DNA of 64,000 nt from Mycobacterium alsense (GCF_002086635.1 NZ_MVHD01000007.1:1-64000); one strand, 5' to 3'; positions 27,901 through 37,166 are shown, numbered from the stretch's first letter. Numbers and translations: made by a program. The notes: generated by a model from the sequence alone, not told the origin.

Positions 27901-30900
27901 CTGGCCCGGCTGGGGAGAATCGGCGACTGCGAAATGGCCCTGGACGACGCCCTGACGGCGGCGCGGCGCGCGGGCGAGCACCGCCGGGTGAACAATGTGC
28001 TGGCCAATGCGCCGCTCGCCGCGCTGTGGGGCCCCAACCCGGTCGCGCGTGCGGGCGGGCGGTGCCTGGACGTGGTGCGGTTGCTGCGGATCACGACTGA
28101 CTCGCCTGCGGTCGAGGCGACGTCGACGCGGTGTCAGGCCGTGCTGGAGGCGTTCCGCGGCCGTACCGCGGCGGCGCGACGGATGATCGACTCCGCCCGC
28201 CGGACGGTCACCGAACTCGGCTTGCGCCATGCTCTTGCCGAGGTCGAGCAGTTTGCCGGCATCGTCGAGCTGATCGCCAACGAACCCGCCGCGGCCGAGA
28301 TCCACCTGCGCAAGGCCTACAACGGCTTTCGACGTATGGGCCTGGACGCCGATACCGCCGAAACCGCCGCGCTGCTGGGCCGAACCTGCCTCGCGCTCGA
28401 CCGCGACGCCGAGACAGCTGAATTGTGCAGCGAGAGCGAGCGTCTCGCCGGGCACGCATTGAAGCCAGCGATCGCGTGGCGCACCCTGCGGGCGCTGCTG
28501 CTCTCGCGCCGCGGTGAGCATGAGCAGGCACGGCATTTGGCCGAGGCTGCGGTCGCTTTAGCCGAGCGCACTGACGCATTGGTCGATCACGGCGACGCCT
28601 GCCTGACGCTGGCAATCGTGTTGCGGGCCGCCGGTGACCGCGCCGGCGCGCGCACCTCGGCCGAACGTGCGGCGGATTTGTACGAGCGGAAAGGCGCTGT
28701 CGCACTTGCCGAAATGGCGCGCAGCATCCTGGGTGAGCGCGCCGCATCACCAGCTTCGTCCGAAATGTCCAGCGTCGAGCTGGCCAACGCTTGCGTCAGT
28801 GCGGTCAGCCGGCTCGATGAGGCCGCCGCCCGCAATGCGCGCGACGAGCTGGAGCGGGTGCTCGCGCCCAGCGTCTCCGTCGAAAGCCGCCGGAAGATAG
28901 TCGGGTTGTCCCGCGTCGACTTCTCGCCGAGCGAATGGCTAAGCGAGGCGAGGCGTTTTTCCGAGGTGGGCGTAATGCGGTGTCGTCGTGTGCCTATCGC
29001 TGTGCGAGGCGAACGCCTGGCGCTCGTCCGCACGGTGCTAGGCACAGCAGACCAGAGCCCTGGGGCGCCGGAGGACGAGCTGCTTCACCTAGTGGGCCTT
29101 GACGAGGAGGGTCGAATCGCGCTCCAAGTGTCTTTCGACGTCGAGGACATGGACGCCGCACTCGCCGAGCTCGACGCCCGATTTGAGGCGGAGCACCCGC
29201 GATCACCGCTCGAGAACGCCGCAAGTCGAGCAGATCAACGGTTCAACGAGCTCTTTGCGAAGCGACACTGGGACGATTACGGTGCGCTGCTCGCCGATGA
29301 CATCCGGGTCGAAGACCGGCGTCGAGGTCTCCGTCGAGAGGGTGAAGATCGCAACACCGAACTAGCGGAACTACGGGCGATCGCCGATGTCGGCGTTCAG
29401 AACATGACGTCACACATCGTCGCGATTCGCGGCAAGTGCCTCGCCCTCGTTCGTACCGTCTACTCGGGCCGAGAACAGCGGCCGGAGGCCTTCCATACCG
29501 AGCTAATCCGCATCGCAGAACTCGACGCCGACGAGCGAATCACGACGTATGTCGCGTTCGACCTCGATGACTTAGACGCCGCCCTCGCCGAGCTCGAATC
29601 GCGCTACCTTGCCGGCGAGGGCAAGCCCTACGCGTCCACCTGGTCGGTGATCACGGGAACCTTCGCATCCATCAGCAAGAGCGAGTTCCCGGCGATGAGC
29701 GCCGATTGCGTGACGATCGACCACCGCCGGGCGGCGGCGTTCGCGCCCGGCGAGCTGCCGGCCTACATTCGTGCGGCCTGGGACGCCGGGCAGAACATCA
29801 CCACATTCGTCCATGGCGTACATCGGTTGAATGAGCAAGGCGCGGTCGTCTCCTACGTGGCGTACGCAATTGCGCACGACCGATTCGACGGTGAGTGGCA
29901 TGAGGTCGCTTTGGTGACGGTCGACGGGACCATGGTCAACCGCTGCGAGTTGTTCCACGATGACGACCTGGAGATGGCAATCGCCAGTTTCGACCGGCTC
30001 ACCCGGCCGCGGCTCGAAAACACGGCAAGCCGGGTGTACGAGCGGGTCAAGGCCTGCTTTGCGGCCCGCGACTGGGATGGCATAGCCGATAAGCTGGCCG
30101 ACGCAGTGTCAACCGACGATCGTCGCCGCGTAGTCAATACCGGGCTCCGGCAGGGCAAAGATGCTGTGATCGACGAGATCTCGGCGCTGGCCGAGGTGGG
30201 CATGGACCCGATGTCGGACGTCGTTGCAACCCGTGGCGAGCGCCTGGTCCTCAGTCGTGTCCGTATCTCGGGACACGACCAGGAACCTGAGGTGTTCCAC
30301 TCGGCCGGTCTCGATGTCCTCGAGATCGACGCGGAAGAGCGGGTTGTGGCCCGCGTCGTGTTCGACCTCGAGGACCTTGACTCCGCCATCGCCGAGCTCG
30401 ACTCCCGCTACCTTGCCGGCGAAGCAGCGGCCCACGCGCGGACCTGGTCAGTCATAGCGAGTAGTTATGCGGCGCTCAACCGCAGTGAGCCGCCGCTCAC
30501 GACGCCGGATTGCGTCAACATCGACCGCCGGCGGGAGGCAGCGTTCGGGCCAGGCGACCTGACCGCGTATATGCGTGCCGGGTTGGAACTAGACCCGAAC
30601 GTCAAGGTCTATGTCAGGGAAGTGCATCGGCTGACCAGCCGCGGCGCAGTCATCACCTACGCGGCCCATGAAACCTCACAAAGCGGCTTTGACGCGGAGT
30701 GGTGCGGGGTCGCCGTCTTCACAATCGAAGGCGAGATGATCAACCGCACCGAGGTATTCGACGAAACGAAGATCGACGCCGCGATAGAGAGATTCAGACA
30801 ACTCAGCCGGCCGGCACCACCGCTGGAAAACGCGGCCAGCCAACAATATGAGCGATTCAAGGTGTATTTTGCCGCCCACGAGTGGGCCGCCATAGCCGAG

Positions 30901-33900
30901 ATGCTGGCCGACAACGTTTCGACTGAGGACCGTCGCCGGGTAGTCAATTCCGGCCTCCGACAGGGTCACGATGCCGTGATCACCGAACTGTCAGGACTCG
31001 TCGACGTCGTCAAGGCCATCACGTCAGAGCCCATCGCAACCCGTGGCGAGCGGCTGCTGCTAAATCGCGCTCGGACGGAGACTTACGAGGCATTCCAAAC
31101 CGACTTTCTCGACGTGGTGGAGGTTGACCCCGAAGGTCGAGTCGTCGCCCGCGTCGTATTCGACCCCGAGGACTTCGACGCCGCCCTCGCCGAACTCGAC
31201 GCTCGGTATCTGGCCGGCGAGGCGGTCGCCTATTCACGCACGTGGTCGGTCGTAGCACAGACATACGCTGCCGCGAACCGGCACGAGCTCCTGTTGTCAC
31301 CGGACTGCGTCACCATCGATCACCGGCAAGCGAGGGCCTTCGTGCCCGGTGAATTCGCCGAATACATGCGCGCCACGTGGGATCTCGCGCCGAACGTCTG
31401 GGGTTACGTTGAGGCCGTGCACCGGCTGAGCCGCGTCGGTGCGGTCGTCACCCATGTGGTGAGCGGAACCTCGAAAGAGGGATTCGACGCCGAGTGGCGA
31501 GAAGTCATCCTCGGCCTGTCCGAAGGCGACCGCATCAATCGCTGCGAGCTGTTCGACGAGGAAGACCTCGAGGCCGCACTCGCCCGCTTTGATGAGCTGC
31601 AATCGGCGCCGCGCCGGCTGGAAAACGCCGCGACCCAAGCGTTTAGACGCTTTATCACCTGCTTCACGACCCAGGACTGGACCGCGATGGCGGCGACAAT
31701 GGCGGACGCTTTTTGCTCGCACGATCACCGCCGGGTTGTCAACGCCAGCGTGCTGCGTGGTCGTGACGCCAATATCGCAAGCGTGCGAGCAGTCGCCGAG
31801 GCCGGGTTCGAGGGCCTCACGTCGAACGTCATCGCGATCCGCGGGCAGCGCCTGGCCTTGGCTCGTATTCAGTCCTCGGCCTCTGGCTTTGAACCCGGCG
31901 AGATCATCGACGACATGCTGGGCGTCTGTGAGATCGACGTCGGCAACCGGCTCGTCGCCGGCGCCATCTTCGATATTGATGACGTCGAAGCCGCATTCGC
32001 GGAGCTCGACGGCCGCTACCTCGCCGGTGAAGCGGCCGCCCACGCAGACGCGTGGTCGGTCCTCATGCGGGTCCAAACCGCGTACAACCGGCACGAAGTC
32101 TCCCCGACGACAACCGACGACTGGGTGAACATCGATCATCGGCGAGGTCGAGCGTTCATGCCCGGCGACTTGATCCCCTTCCTCCACGCCACCTGGAACG
32201 TCGCCGCGGACGTCAAAGGTCACCTCGAGGAAGTTCACCGGTTGAACAGCGTTGGAGCCGTGATCACCGAGGTAGTGACTGGAACCTCCCGGGACGGCTT
32301 CGATTTCGAGTTGCGCGAAATCGGCCTTTTCGCGTTCGAAGGCAATCTGGTCTCCCGGTTCGAAATGTTCGACGAGGCGGACCTCGACGCCGCGCTCGCC
32401 CGATTTGAGGAACTGCAGCCGCCGCCGCGGGGGCTGGAAAACGCCGCGACCCGGGCACACTCACGCGTCCGGGCCTGTGTCGCGGCCCGCGACTGGGATG
32501 CGCTGACCGAGATCCTGGCCGACAACATTGCGATCGACGATCGCCGACGGACCGTGAACTCCGGAATTCAACACGGTCGAGACGCCGCCGTCGCAGACAT
32601 GCGGGGCGCCTCTGACTTGGGACTCACGGATATTTCGTTGGCCGTCATAGCGACCCGCGGCGATCGTCTGGAGCTCAGCCGGACGTGTATCCGGGGCCAA
32701 GATCACCCCGAGGCGTTCCGCATGGAATTTGTCAGCGTCCTCGAGATCGACGCTGACGAGCGGATCGTGGCGCGCGTGGCGTTCGATGCCGAAGACCTCG
32801 ACGCCGCCTTCGAGGAGCTCGACGCCAGATACCTCTCCGGTGAGGCGGCCGCCCACGCGCACACCTGGTCGGTCATCGCACGAGAATGCGCCGGTTTCAA
32901 CCGGCACGAACTCCCCGCCGCGGACTGGATCACCATCGACCACCGGCGACTCGCTCCAATCGACGGGACTGAGCTGCAAGCAGCCATGCGCGCCATTTGG
33001 GACCTCACGCCAGACCTCAGTGCCCACATCGAGGGGGTGCATCGGCTCAACAGTTTCGGCGCCGTTGTCACCTACGTGGCGCATGGGACGTCGCCCGAAG
33101 GCTTCAACGCCGAGTGGCGAGTGATCGACCTCGAGACTGTCGAAGGCCACCGGATCAGCCGCCGCGAATTCTTCGATGAAGCAGATCTCGACAACGCCCT
33201 TACCCGCTTTGAGGAACTGCGCCCGCGGCCCCGGCTGGAAAACGCGGCAAGCCGGGTACTTGACAGGCACTATGCGTACTTCCGGGCCCGCGACTGGGCG
33301 GCGATAGCCGAGATCCTGACCGACGACACGTTCGTCGACGACCGTCGTCGCCTGACGAGCTCCGGGTTCTGGGAGGGTCACGATGTCGTGATCGCAAACC
33401 TGCAGGCCCTGGCCGACGCTGCGCCGCTGTCGTGGGCCCTCATCGCGACCCGTGGTGAGCGCCTCGCCCTCACTCGCATCTGTTCCCCCAACCGCGACCT
33501 GGGGCAAGGGGAGTTCAGCAGCGACATGCTTATCCTCGCCGAAATCGACACCGACGAACGTATCGCGGCGCAGGTCGCGTTCGATCTCGACGACATCGAC
33601 GCCGCATTCGAAGAGCTCGACGCCAGGTACCTCGCCGGTGAAGCGGCCACCCACGCGCAGACCTGGTCGGTCGTCTCAGGCTCTTATGCCGCGATGAACC
33701 GGCGCGAACTTTTCCCGACGACACCGGATTGGGTAAACGTCGATCGTCGGCGACACGCAATTCTCGAGGAGGGTGGCCTGAACGCATCCCTGCGGTCGCT
33801 GTGGGAGCTCGTACCGGACATCAAGTTCCGCATCGAGGCCGTGCATCGGTTGACCGACCTTGGAGCTGTCACCACCCATGTGGCCCAAGGTGTTTCGCAG

Positions 33901-34029
33901 AACGGCTTCCACGCCGAGTGGCGAGGAGTCGAAGTCCAAACCGTCGACGGCGATCTGATCAGCCGTTGCGAAATATTCGACGACTCAGACCTCGACGCCG
34001 CACTCGCGAGGTTCGACGAGCTCGAGTGA
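24952..34029 (+). CDS. Giant BTAD - nucleotide cyclase - AAA ATPase - TPR regulator with NTF2/SnoaL-like array
   Basis: A 3025-residue protein. Residues 1-95 are an OmpR-type winged helix and 95-245 a BTAD domain, as in SARP/AfsR regulators. Residues 260-430 are a class III cyclase with intact metal Asp (D268, D313) and the N371-x3-R375 motif. An ATPase domain follows (GEPGVGKT 488-495; Walker B near 604), then TPR-like helices to about 1270. From about 1272 to the end runs one half-unit plus six two-module repeats of about 268 residues. Each module begins with a helix and a W, as in NTF2/SnoaL folds, and ends in an acidic DLDAALAELD-type helix. The frame is open throughout, with no frameshift. 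Roles proposed: DNA binding, cyclic nucleotide synthesis, and ligand sensing by the array. The ligand is unknown. Confidence 0.85.
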   Translation: MTTLHRVELGVLGPLQVRQHGVPVAIPGAKPRAILMMLGLHGGSLVPAEALVELLWGDDPPRTAAKALQTHISALRRTLGDGFVLTQGVGWALAETDVDASRYTLAARLARDAAAAGDTTQAVARFEEALALWRGTPELPDGRRGTSEKTRWIEGHAALVEDRADALLATGRAAEIVGELEAAVAEAPLRERRWGQLMLALYRAGRQGEALAAYQRARGQLAGELGVDPGPELRRLEAAIVAQDSSLDVLVTQRLPSVTRAVTFLLTDIEGSTAAWEADAGAMAVALARHDELVEQVVGSRGGRVVKTRGEGDATFSVFERPSAAAAAAIELQDAIGHEPWVLAEPMRIRVALHTGEVELRDGDYFGRAVNRAARLRSLAEGGQILCSGATAELVIDTLPDDVALTDLGMRQLRNLPRPEHVFELRLQPGDFDRPEPQPTDAPMERPALPAVLVGPGPFVGRGRELEGLLSAWQTALSGGLLAVLIAGEPGVGKTRLAGEWSRRAFEQGAIVLYGRCDEDLGAPYQPFAEALRALVPCVGPDRLRGLRGVEALLPLVPGLTEVLPDVAAPTRADPDTERYALFDAVVALLGIASDAAPVVLILDDLHWAAKPTLLLLRHLLRFGEHARVQIIGTYRSTDLDRSHPLAAMLADLHRDGTASRVQLSGLDEHDVTAYVAEAGYDDEELARALASVTGGNPFFLIEALRHVDESGGRWDPSTLPQGVREAVSRRLSRLGAETNKALAAAAVVGSRFALELVERVVDDDLVDAFDEAGKAGIVIEEPGGRYRFNHALVRQSLLAELPSVRRMRLHQRIAATLEDQPGAEDELLAELAYHYFECAWAGNAAKAVEYCRRAADQAMARLAYEGAAELYDRALHALEEIDDELPDRGDQVAALLIARCEALLAAGDVASAADAVPQLQRATADSPNLAAWAACFDGELSMLIHPERLDEVETAVGAAAAKLAQIADAAGEAKAHTVRAGCLARLGRIGDCEMALDDALTAARRAGEHRRVNNVLANAPLAALWGPNPVARAGGRCLDVVRLLRITTDSPAVEATSTRCQAVLEAFRGRTAAARRMIDSARRTVTELGLRHALAEVEQFAGIVELIANEPAAAEIHLRKAYNGFRRMGLDADTAETAALLGRTCLALDRDAETAELCSESERLAGHALKPAIAWRTLRALLLSRRGEHEQARHLAEAAVALAERTDALVDHGDACLTLAIVLRAAGDRAGARTSAERAADLYERKGAVALAEMARSILGERAASPASSEMSSVELANACVSAVSRLDEAAARNARDELERVLAPSVSVESRRKIVGLSRVDFSPSEWLSEARRFSEVGVMRCRRVPIAVRGERLALVRTVLGTADQSPGAPEDELLHLVGLDEEGRIALQVSFDVEDMDAALAELDARFEAEHPRSPLENAASRADQRFNELFAKRHWDDYGALLADDIRVEDRRRGLRREGEDRNTELAELRAIADVGVQNMTSHIVAIRGKCLALVRTVYSGREQRPEAFHTELIRIAELDADERITTYVAFDLDDLDAALAELESRYLAGEGKPYASTWSVITGTFASISKSEFPAMSADCVTIDHRRAAAFAPGELPAYIRAAWDAGQNITTFVHGVHRLNEQGAVVSYVAYAIAHDRFDGEWHEVALVTVDGTMVNRCELFHDDDLEMAIASFDRLTRPRLENTASRVYERVKACFAARDWDGIADKLADAVSTDDRRRVVNTGLRQGKDAVIDEISALAEVGMDPMSDVVATRGERLVLSRVRISGHDQEPEVFHSAGLDVLEIDAEERVVARVVFDLEDLDSAIAELDSRYLAGEAAAHARTWSVIASSYAALNRSEPPLTTPDCVNIDRRREAAFGPGDLTAYMRAGLELDPNVKVYVREVHRLTSRGAVITYAAHETSQSGFDAEWCGVAVFTIEGEMINRTEVFDETKIDAAIERFRQLSRPAPPLENAASQQYERFKVYFAAHEWAAIAEMLADNVSTEDRRRVVNSGLRQGHDAVITELSGLVDVVKAITSEPIATRGERLLLNRARTETYEAFQTDFLDVVEVDPEGRVVARVVFDPEDFDAALAELDARYLAGEAVAYSRTWSVVAQTYAAANRHELLLSPDCVTIDHRQARAFVPGEFAEYMRATWDLAPNVWGYVEAVHRLSRVGAVVTHVVSGTSKEGFDAEWREVILGLSEGDRINRCELFDEEDLEAALARFDELQSAPRRLENAATQAFRRFITCFTTQDWTAMAATMADAFCSHDHRRVVNASVLRGRDANIASVRAVAEAGFEGLTSNVIAIRGQRLALARIQSSASGFEPGEIIDDMLGVCEIDVGNRLVAGAIFDIDDVEAAFAELDGRYLAGEAAAHADAWSVLMRVQTAYNRHEVSPTTTDDWVNIDHRRGRAFMPGDLIPFLHATWNVAADVKGHLEEVHRLNSVGAVITEVVTGTSRDGFDFELREIGLFAFEGNLVSRFEMFDEADLDAALARFEELQPPPRGLENAATRAHSRVRACVAARDWDALTEILADNIAIDDRRRTVNSGIQHGRDAAVADMRGASDLGLTDISLAVIATRGDRLELSRTCIRGQDHPEAFRMEFVSVLEIDADERIVARVAFDAEDLDAAFEELDARYLSGEAAAHAHTWSVIARECAGFNRHELPAADWITIDHRRLAPIDGTELQAAMRAIWDLTPDLSAHIEGVHRLNSFGAVVTYVAHGTSPEGFNAEWRVIDLETVEGHRISRREFFDEADLDNALTRFEELRPRPRLENAASRVLDRHYAYFRARDWAAIAEILTDDTFVDDRRRLTSSGFWEGHDVVIANLQALADAAPLSWALIATRGERLALTRICSPNRDLGQGEFSSDMLILAEIDTDERIAAQVAFDLDDIDAAFEELDARYLAGEAATHAQTWSVVSGSYAAMNRRELFPTTPDWVNVDRRRHAILEEGGLNASLRSLWELVPDIKFRIEAVHRLTDLGAVTTHVAQGVSQNGFHAEWRGVEVQTVDGDLISRCEIFDDSDLDAALARFDELE
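28765..34026 (+). repeat. Tandem array of NTF2/SnoaL-like coding modules
   Basis: Six two-module units start at about 29209, 30010, 30820, 31617, 32431 and 33234, each 795-814 bp long, and are joined by a conserved LENAAS/T linker. A divergent single module at 28765-29208 precedes them. Each unit has an A module (DDRRR, ATRGERL, AELDARYLAGE) and a B module (TWSV, IDHRR, VHRL, GAV, GTS, GFDAEWR). By eye, neighbouring units share about half or more of their residues, so the copies are diverged and are not an assembly duplication. Confidence 0.85.
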
Positions 34030-34050
34030 CTGATTGACGTGGAGAACAGC

Positions 34051-34956
34051 GTGTCGCTTCTGGTGGTAGTGCCCGACGGGTTGACTTCGGCTGCAATGGA
34101 TTTGGAGGACATCGGTTCGTCGGTGACCGCGGCGCATCTCGCCGCCGCCGTTCCGACCACCGGACTTGCCGCCGCCGCCGCCGACGAGGTGTCGGAGGCC
34201 ATGGCGGCGCTGTTCGCCGGTTACGGTCAGGAGTTTCAGGCGCTCATCGTCCGCGCCGGCGCGTTTCACCAAGGGTTTCTGCAGGCGCTCGACTCGGCGG
34301 CCGGCGCATATGTGGCCGCAGAGGAGGCGAGCGCTCTGCTGTTGGACGCGGCGATCAACGACATGAACCTGCTCGTCCAGCGCGAGCTGGGCATCTACAA
34401 CTTCGGCGATTGGCGCGGCTGGGCCGCGCTTGCGTTGGACTACACCTGGGGGTTCCCGGGAACGGCACTGGGTTACGGTGTGCGACTGATAAATTCGTTC
34501 TATCCGGACGCGGGTTACGATCCCGCCCTCAGCGCGCTCGCGGGATCCCACGTCTACCGCGGCGGCATCGGGCTACCCGGCTTTACCACCACGTTGGGCA
34601 ATGTCACCACCCACCTGGGGACCCGCCCGGGCGCCGAGGACATCATGCTGAACCACGAGTCGGTGCACGTCTGGCAGAACAGGCTCTTCGGCCCGCTGTT
34701 CACGACCAGCTATGCCGGCTGGATGGCCGGCGGATTCTTCGTGGGCACGGGCTACTGGTTGCTGCACCCGAACCAGGACTGGTTCAGTCTGGTGGAGACG
34801 GCGGCCTACTACGACAACCCTTGGGAGGTATGGGCTTACGCCAACGACAACAACTGGCCACCGCCGGGGGCAAACCCTGCCCTGCTCTGGCCGGCCTGGA
34901 CGGACCCGGTGCTGCTCTGGCCGGCCCGGGCGAACCCCATTGCGCCGTTTTTGTAA
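34051..34956 (+). CDS. PE-domain protein with HExxH metallopeptidase-like C-terminal domain
   Basis: A 301-residue protein. Residues 1-95 are a PE domain (VVVPDGLTSAAMDLEDIGSS). The C-terminal domain has HESVH at residues 202-206 (an HExxH zinc motif). About 53 residues later, NPWEVWAYA offers E259 as a possible third ligand; the PxExxA helix is common in small metallopeptidases. A hydrophobic segment lies between them (GWMAGGFFVGTGYWLL). The tail repeats (N/D)PxLLWPA. I chose GTG 34051 because GGAG lies six bases upstream and it gives a standard PE start; GTG 34039 would add four residues. It starts 21 bp after the giant regulator, in the same direction. Protease activity is inferred from motif only. 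Confidence 0.8.
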   Translation: MSLLVVVPDGLTSAAMDLEDIGSSVTAAHLAAAVPTTGLAAAAADEVSEAMAALFAGYGQEFQALIVRAGAFHQGFLQALDSAAGAYVAAEEASALLLDAAINDMNLLVQRELGIYNFGDWRGWAALALDYTWGFPGTALGYGVRLINSFYPDAGYDPALSALAGSHVYRGGIGLPGFTTTLGNVTTHLGTRPGAEDIMLNHESVHVWQNRLFGPLFTTSYAGWMAGGFFVGTGYWLLHPNQDWFSLVETAAYYDNPWEVWAYANDNNWPPPGANPALLWPAWTDPVLLWPARANPIAPFL

Positions 34957-34990
34957 CCGGACAACCAGTTGCGTTGAGGTGAAGTGATTC

Positions 34991-36586
34991 TCAGCCGTCG
35001 CCTCGCTGCTCCCCCGCACCGCCGGCCTCCCAAGTGCTTGGCATCATCGGGCTCCTGGGACCGCCGCCGAACTCGTCACCGGCCATCGTCGTCAAGCCCG
35101 CCGCCTCGGTGACGCCACGCGTGCGCCCGGCCCCGGAAAGACCCAGCACTCCCCCGCCCTGACCGGAGGCGGTGGTCGATCCGGCCCCATGTTCCCCGGC
35201 CACCGTGCTCCCGTCAGGGCCCGTGTCGTCCTCGAGGTCCATGTATTCGTAGCCGCGGCCCAGTTGCTTCGCCATCGCGCGTTGGCGCCGGCGCTCGCGG
35301 TTTCGCGCGCCCGCCGCCGCGCCGGCCGCCGTGGCCGTCGGTACCGCTGCCGTGTCGGGGGCTGAGGCTTGGGCCCCGGTCCTCATGCCCGATCCGAACC
35401 CGACGCTCGGAGGTGCCACCAGGTAGGGGTAGCCGATAGCCGCCGTCCCCGCCGTCGCGGCCGGTGGTGGTGAAGGAGTTGCGGGCGGTCCGGCGGGCGC
35501 CGAATGCGGGACCGGCGCCGTGGCCGGCGTCGGAGTGGGGCTCAACGCAACCGAGCCGATCGCGGCGGCCGGCGGCGGCTGGAGCTCGGCCGCAGTCGGG
35601 ATCGGCGCGGGAAGGACGGCGGGTGGCACGGCGGGTGCCAACCCGGCGAATCCGGCGAAGGTGCCGAGCGCTCCGAGCGGGGCGGCCGCCAGCGGCAGCG
35701 CGACAGTCAGCAATTGCGGAAAGTTGTACACGAGCTGGACGACGTCGAAGATTCGGTGCGTGATGAGCTGGGTAGCGGCGATGAGCAGGACCGCCATCAG
35801 CTGGGCGGGATTGTGCGCGAACGCCAGGGTCTGCGGGTCATAGACGAACAATCCCTCGTAAAAGCTTGTCCAGATGTCCCCGAGTGCCTGAGAAAAACTC
35901 GTCCCCGGGGAGTACGACGTGAAGGGGTTGCCCGGCCAGATGAGCTCGAACAGGCTGTGCCCACCCTCGAAATTGAACAGGTCGTTGAGGAGGCCTTGCA
36001 GCCCGAACGGATCGCCGGGGCTTGAAGGCGGATCGGATGCCGCGCCGGCTTTCGTGATCGGGGGCGCCGGGGAGGTGCGCGGGGCCGCCGTCACCGCCGC
36101 GGTCGCGGCCGCGTGGTAGGTGCCCATACTGGTTCCGGCTTGGATCCACATCCGCAGGTAGTCGGCTTCGTTGAGCGCAATCGGGATGGTGTTGATCCCG
36201 AAAAAGTTCGTGGCCACCAAAACAGCGTGCATCGCATGGTTGGCGGCCAGTTCGGGCAACGTCGGCATCGTCGCCAACGCCGCGGTGTATGCGGCGGCCG
36301 CGCTTTCCTGCTGGGCGGCGATTCCCGCGCTGTCCGCACTGGCCTGCAACAGCCACGCCACATATGGAACATGGGCCGCTACATAGGATTCCGCGCTCGA
36401 ACCCTCCCATGACCCGGCCTGCACCCCACCCAGCAAACCGCTGAGTTCGTCGGCCGCCGAGGCGTATTCGGCGCTCAGCGAGTGCCAGGCACCGGCCGAC
36501 GCCAGCAGCGGACCGGGGCCCGGACCGCTGGACAGCAGTGCCGAATGCACCTCTGGTGGCGTGGCCATCCAGACGGGAGCGGTCAT
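34991..36586 (-). CDS. PPE family protein, PPW-like subgroup
   Basis: A 531-residue PPE protein. The PPE domain covers residues 1-175 (PVWMATPPEVHS and the SWEGSSAESYVAAHVPYVAW WxG turn). A hydrophobic middle (ILPE-less, LMAVLLIAATQLI) is followed by a long Pro/Ala linker. The C-terminal region contains GYEYMDLE and ends GDEFGGGPRSPMMPSTW. PxxPxxW at the end is the mark of the PPW subgroup. ATG 36584-36586 is used; a TTG two codons earlier is possible. It is convergent with the PE-metallopeptidase-like gene (34-bp gap), so the two are not an operon pair. Confidence 0.9.
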   Translation of the reverse strand: MTAPVWMATPPEVHSALLSSGPGPGPLLASAGAWHSLSAEYASAADELSGLLGGVQAGSWEGSSAESYVAAHVPYVAWLLQASADSAGIAAQQESAAAAYTAALATMPTLPELAANHAMHAVLVATNFFGINTIPIALNEADYLRMWIQAGTSMGTYHAAATAAVTAAPRTSPAPPITKAGAASDPPSSPGDPFGLQGLLNDLFNFEGGHSLFELIWPGNPFTSYSPGTSFSQALGDIWTSFYEGLFVYDPQTLAFAHNPAQLMAVLLIAATQLITHRIFDVVQLVYNFPQLLTVALPLAAAPLGALGTFAGFAGLAPAVPPAVLPAPIPTAAELQPPPAAAIGSVALSPTPTPATAPVPHSAPAGPPATPSPPPAATAGTAAIGYPYLVAPPSVGFGSGMRTGAQASAPDTAAVPTATAAGAAAGARNRERRRQRAMAKQLGRGYEYMDLEDDTGPDGSTVAGEHGAGSTTASGQGGGVLGLSGAGRTRGVTEAAGLTTMAGDEFGGGPRSPMMPSTWEAGGAGEQRGDG

Positions 36587-36848
36587 CGTCAAACGGCGCC
36601 GAACAAGCGTTGCGCTGGGCGGCCGGTGGCGCCGCGACCACCGCCGTCGTCAATCGTTACCGCCGCATTGGCCCGGGCCCAAACCTCCGAAATCACCTGC
36701 AATGCCATCACTTTCACCCCTGGCGATGAACGTCGACGTCCCTACGGGCAGAGTAGCCGTCACCATTCGGTTATGCAAATGATTCGCAAGAGCGGCCGAC
36801 CAAGCCGAATCCGCGGGCAACGGCCTAGCGTTCAGGGCCGCCGCGCGG

Positions 36849-37166
36849 TCAGCTCTCGGCGGCGGCTTCGGTGGTGGCCAATTCGGTGAGGCCGCTGATC
36901 CTGAGGACGGGCATCAGGAGCGGGTGGACGATCACATGGATGTGGTCGGCGTGGGTGAACAAGGTGTTGATGGCGGCGCTGTCCATGTACTCGACGGCGC
37001 TGAGGTCGACCTTGACCTTTTCGTCGCTGTCACCACGCTTCGATTTGGCAGCGGTCAGGGCCTGGTTGAACTTGTCGATGTTGCTGAGATCGATTTCCCC
37101 CGCGGCGATCAGCCTCAGTCTCCCGTCAACGTCGCGGGCGGTGTCGAGGCTGAGCGACGTGGACAT
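36849..37166 (-). CDS. STAS-domain anti-sigma factor antagonist (RsbV-like)
   Basis: A 105-residue STAS protein. GEIDLSNIDKFNQAL and VDLSAVEYMDSAAINTLF are the two hallmark regions. S63 in MDSAA is the expected phosphorylation site. In partner-switching systems the unphosphorylated form binds an anti-sigma kinase and frees a sigma factor. The ATG overlaps the stop of the upstream SpoIIE/ATPase gene by one base (TGATG). That gene would supply the phosphatase and a kinase-like domain. A longer reading from 37301 would lie inside the upstream gene. Confidence 0.85.
   Translation of the reverse strand: MSTSLSLDTARDVDGRLRLIAAGEIDLSNIDKFNQALTAAKSKRGDSDEKVKVDLSAVEYMDSAAINTLFTHADHIHVIVHPLLMPVLRISGLTELATTEAAAES

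Noticed and set aside
28765-34026. Tandem repeats as an assembly duplication
   Set aside because: The units differ at roughly half of their residues and vary in length (795-814 bp), so they are old, diverged duplications rather than a duplicated read or contig overlap.
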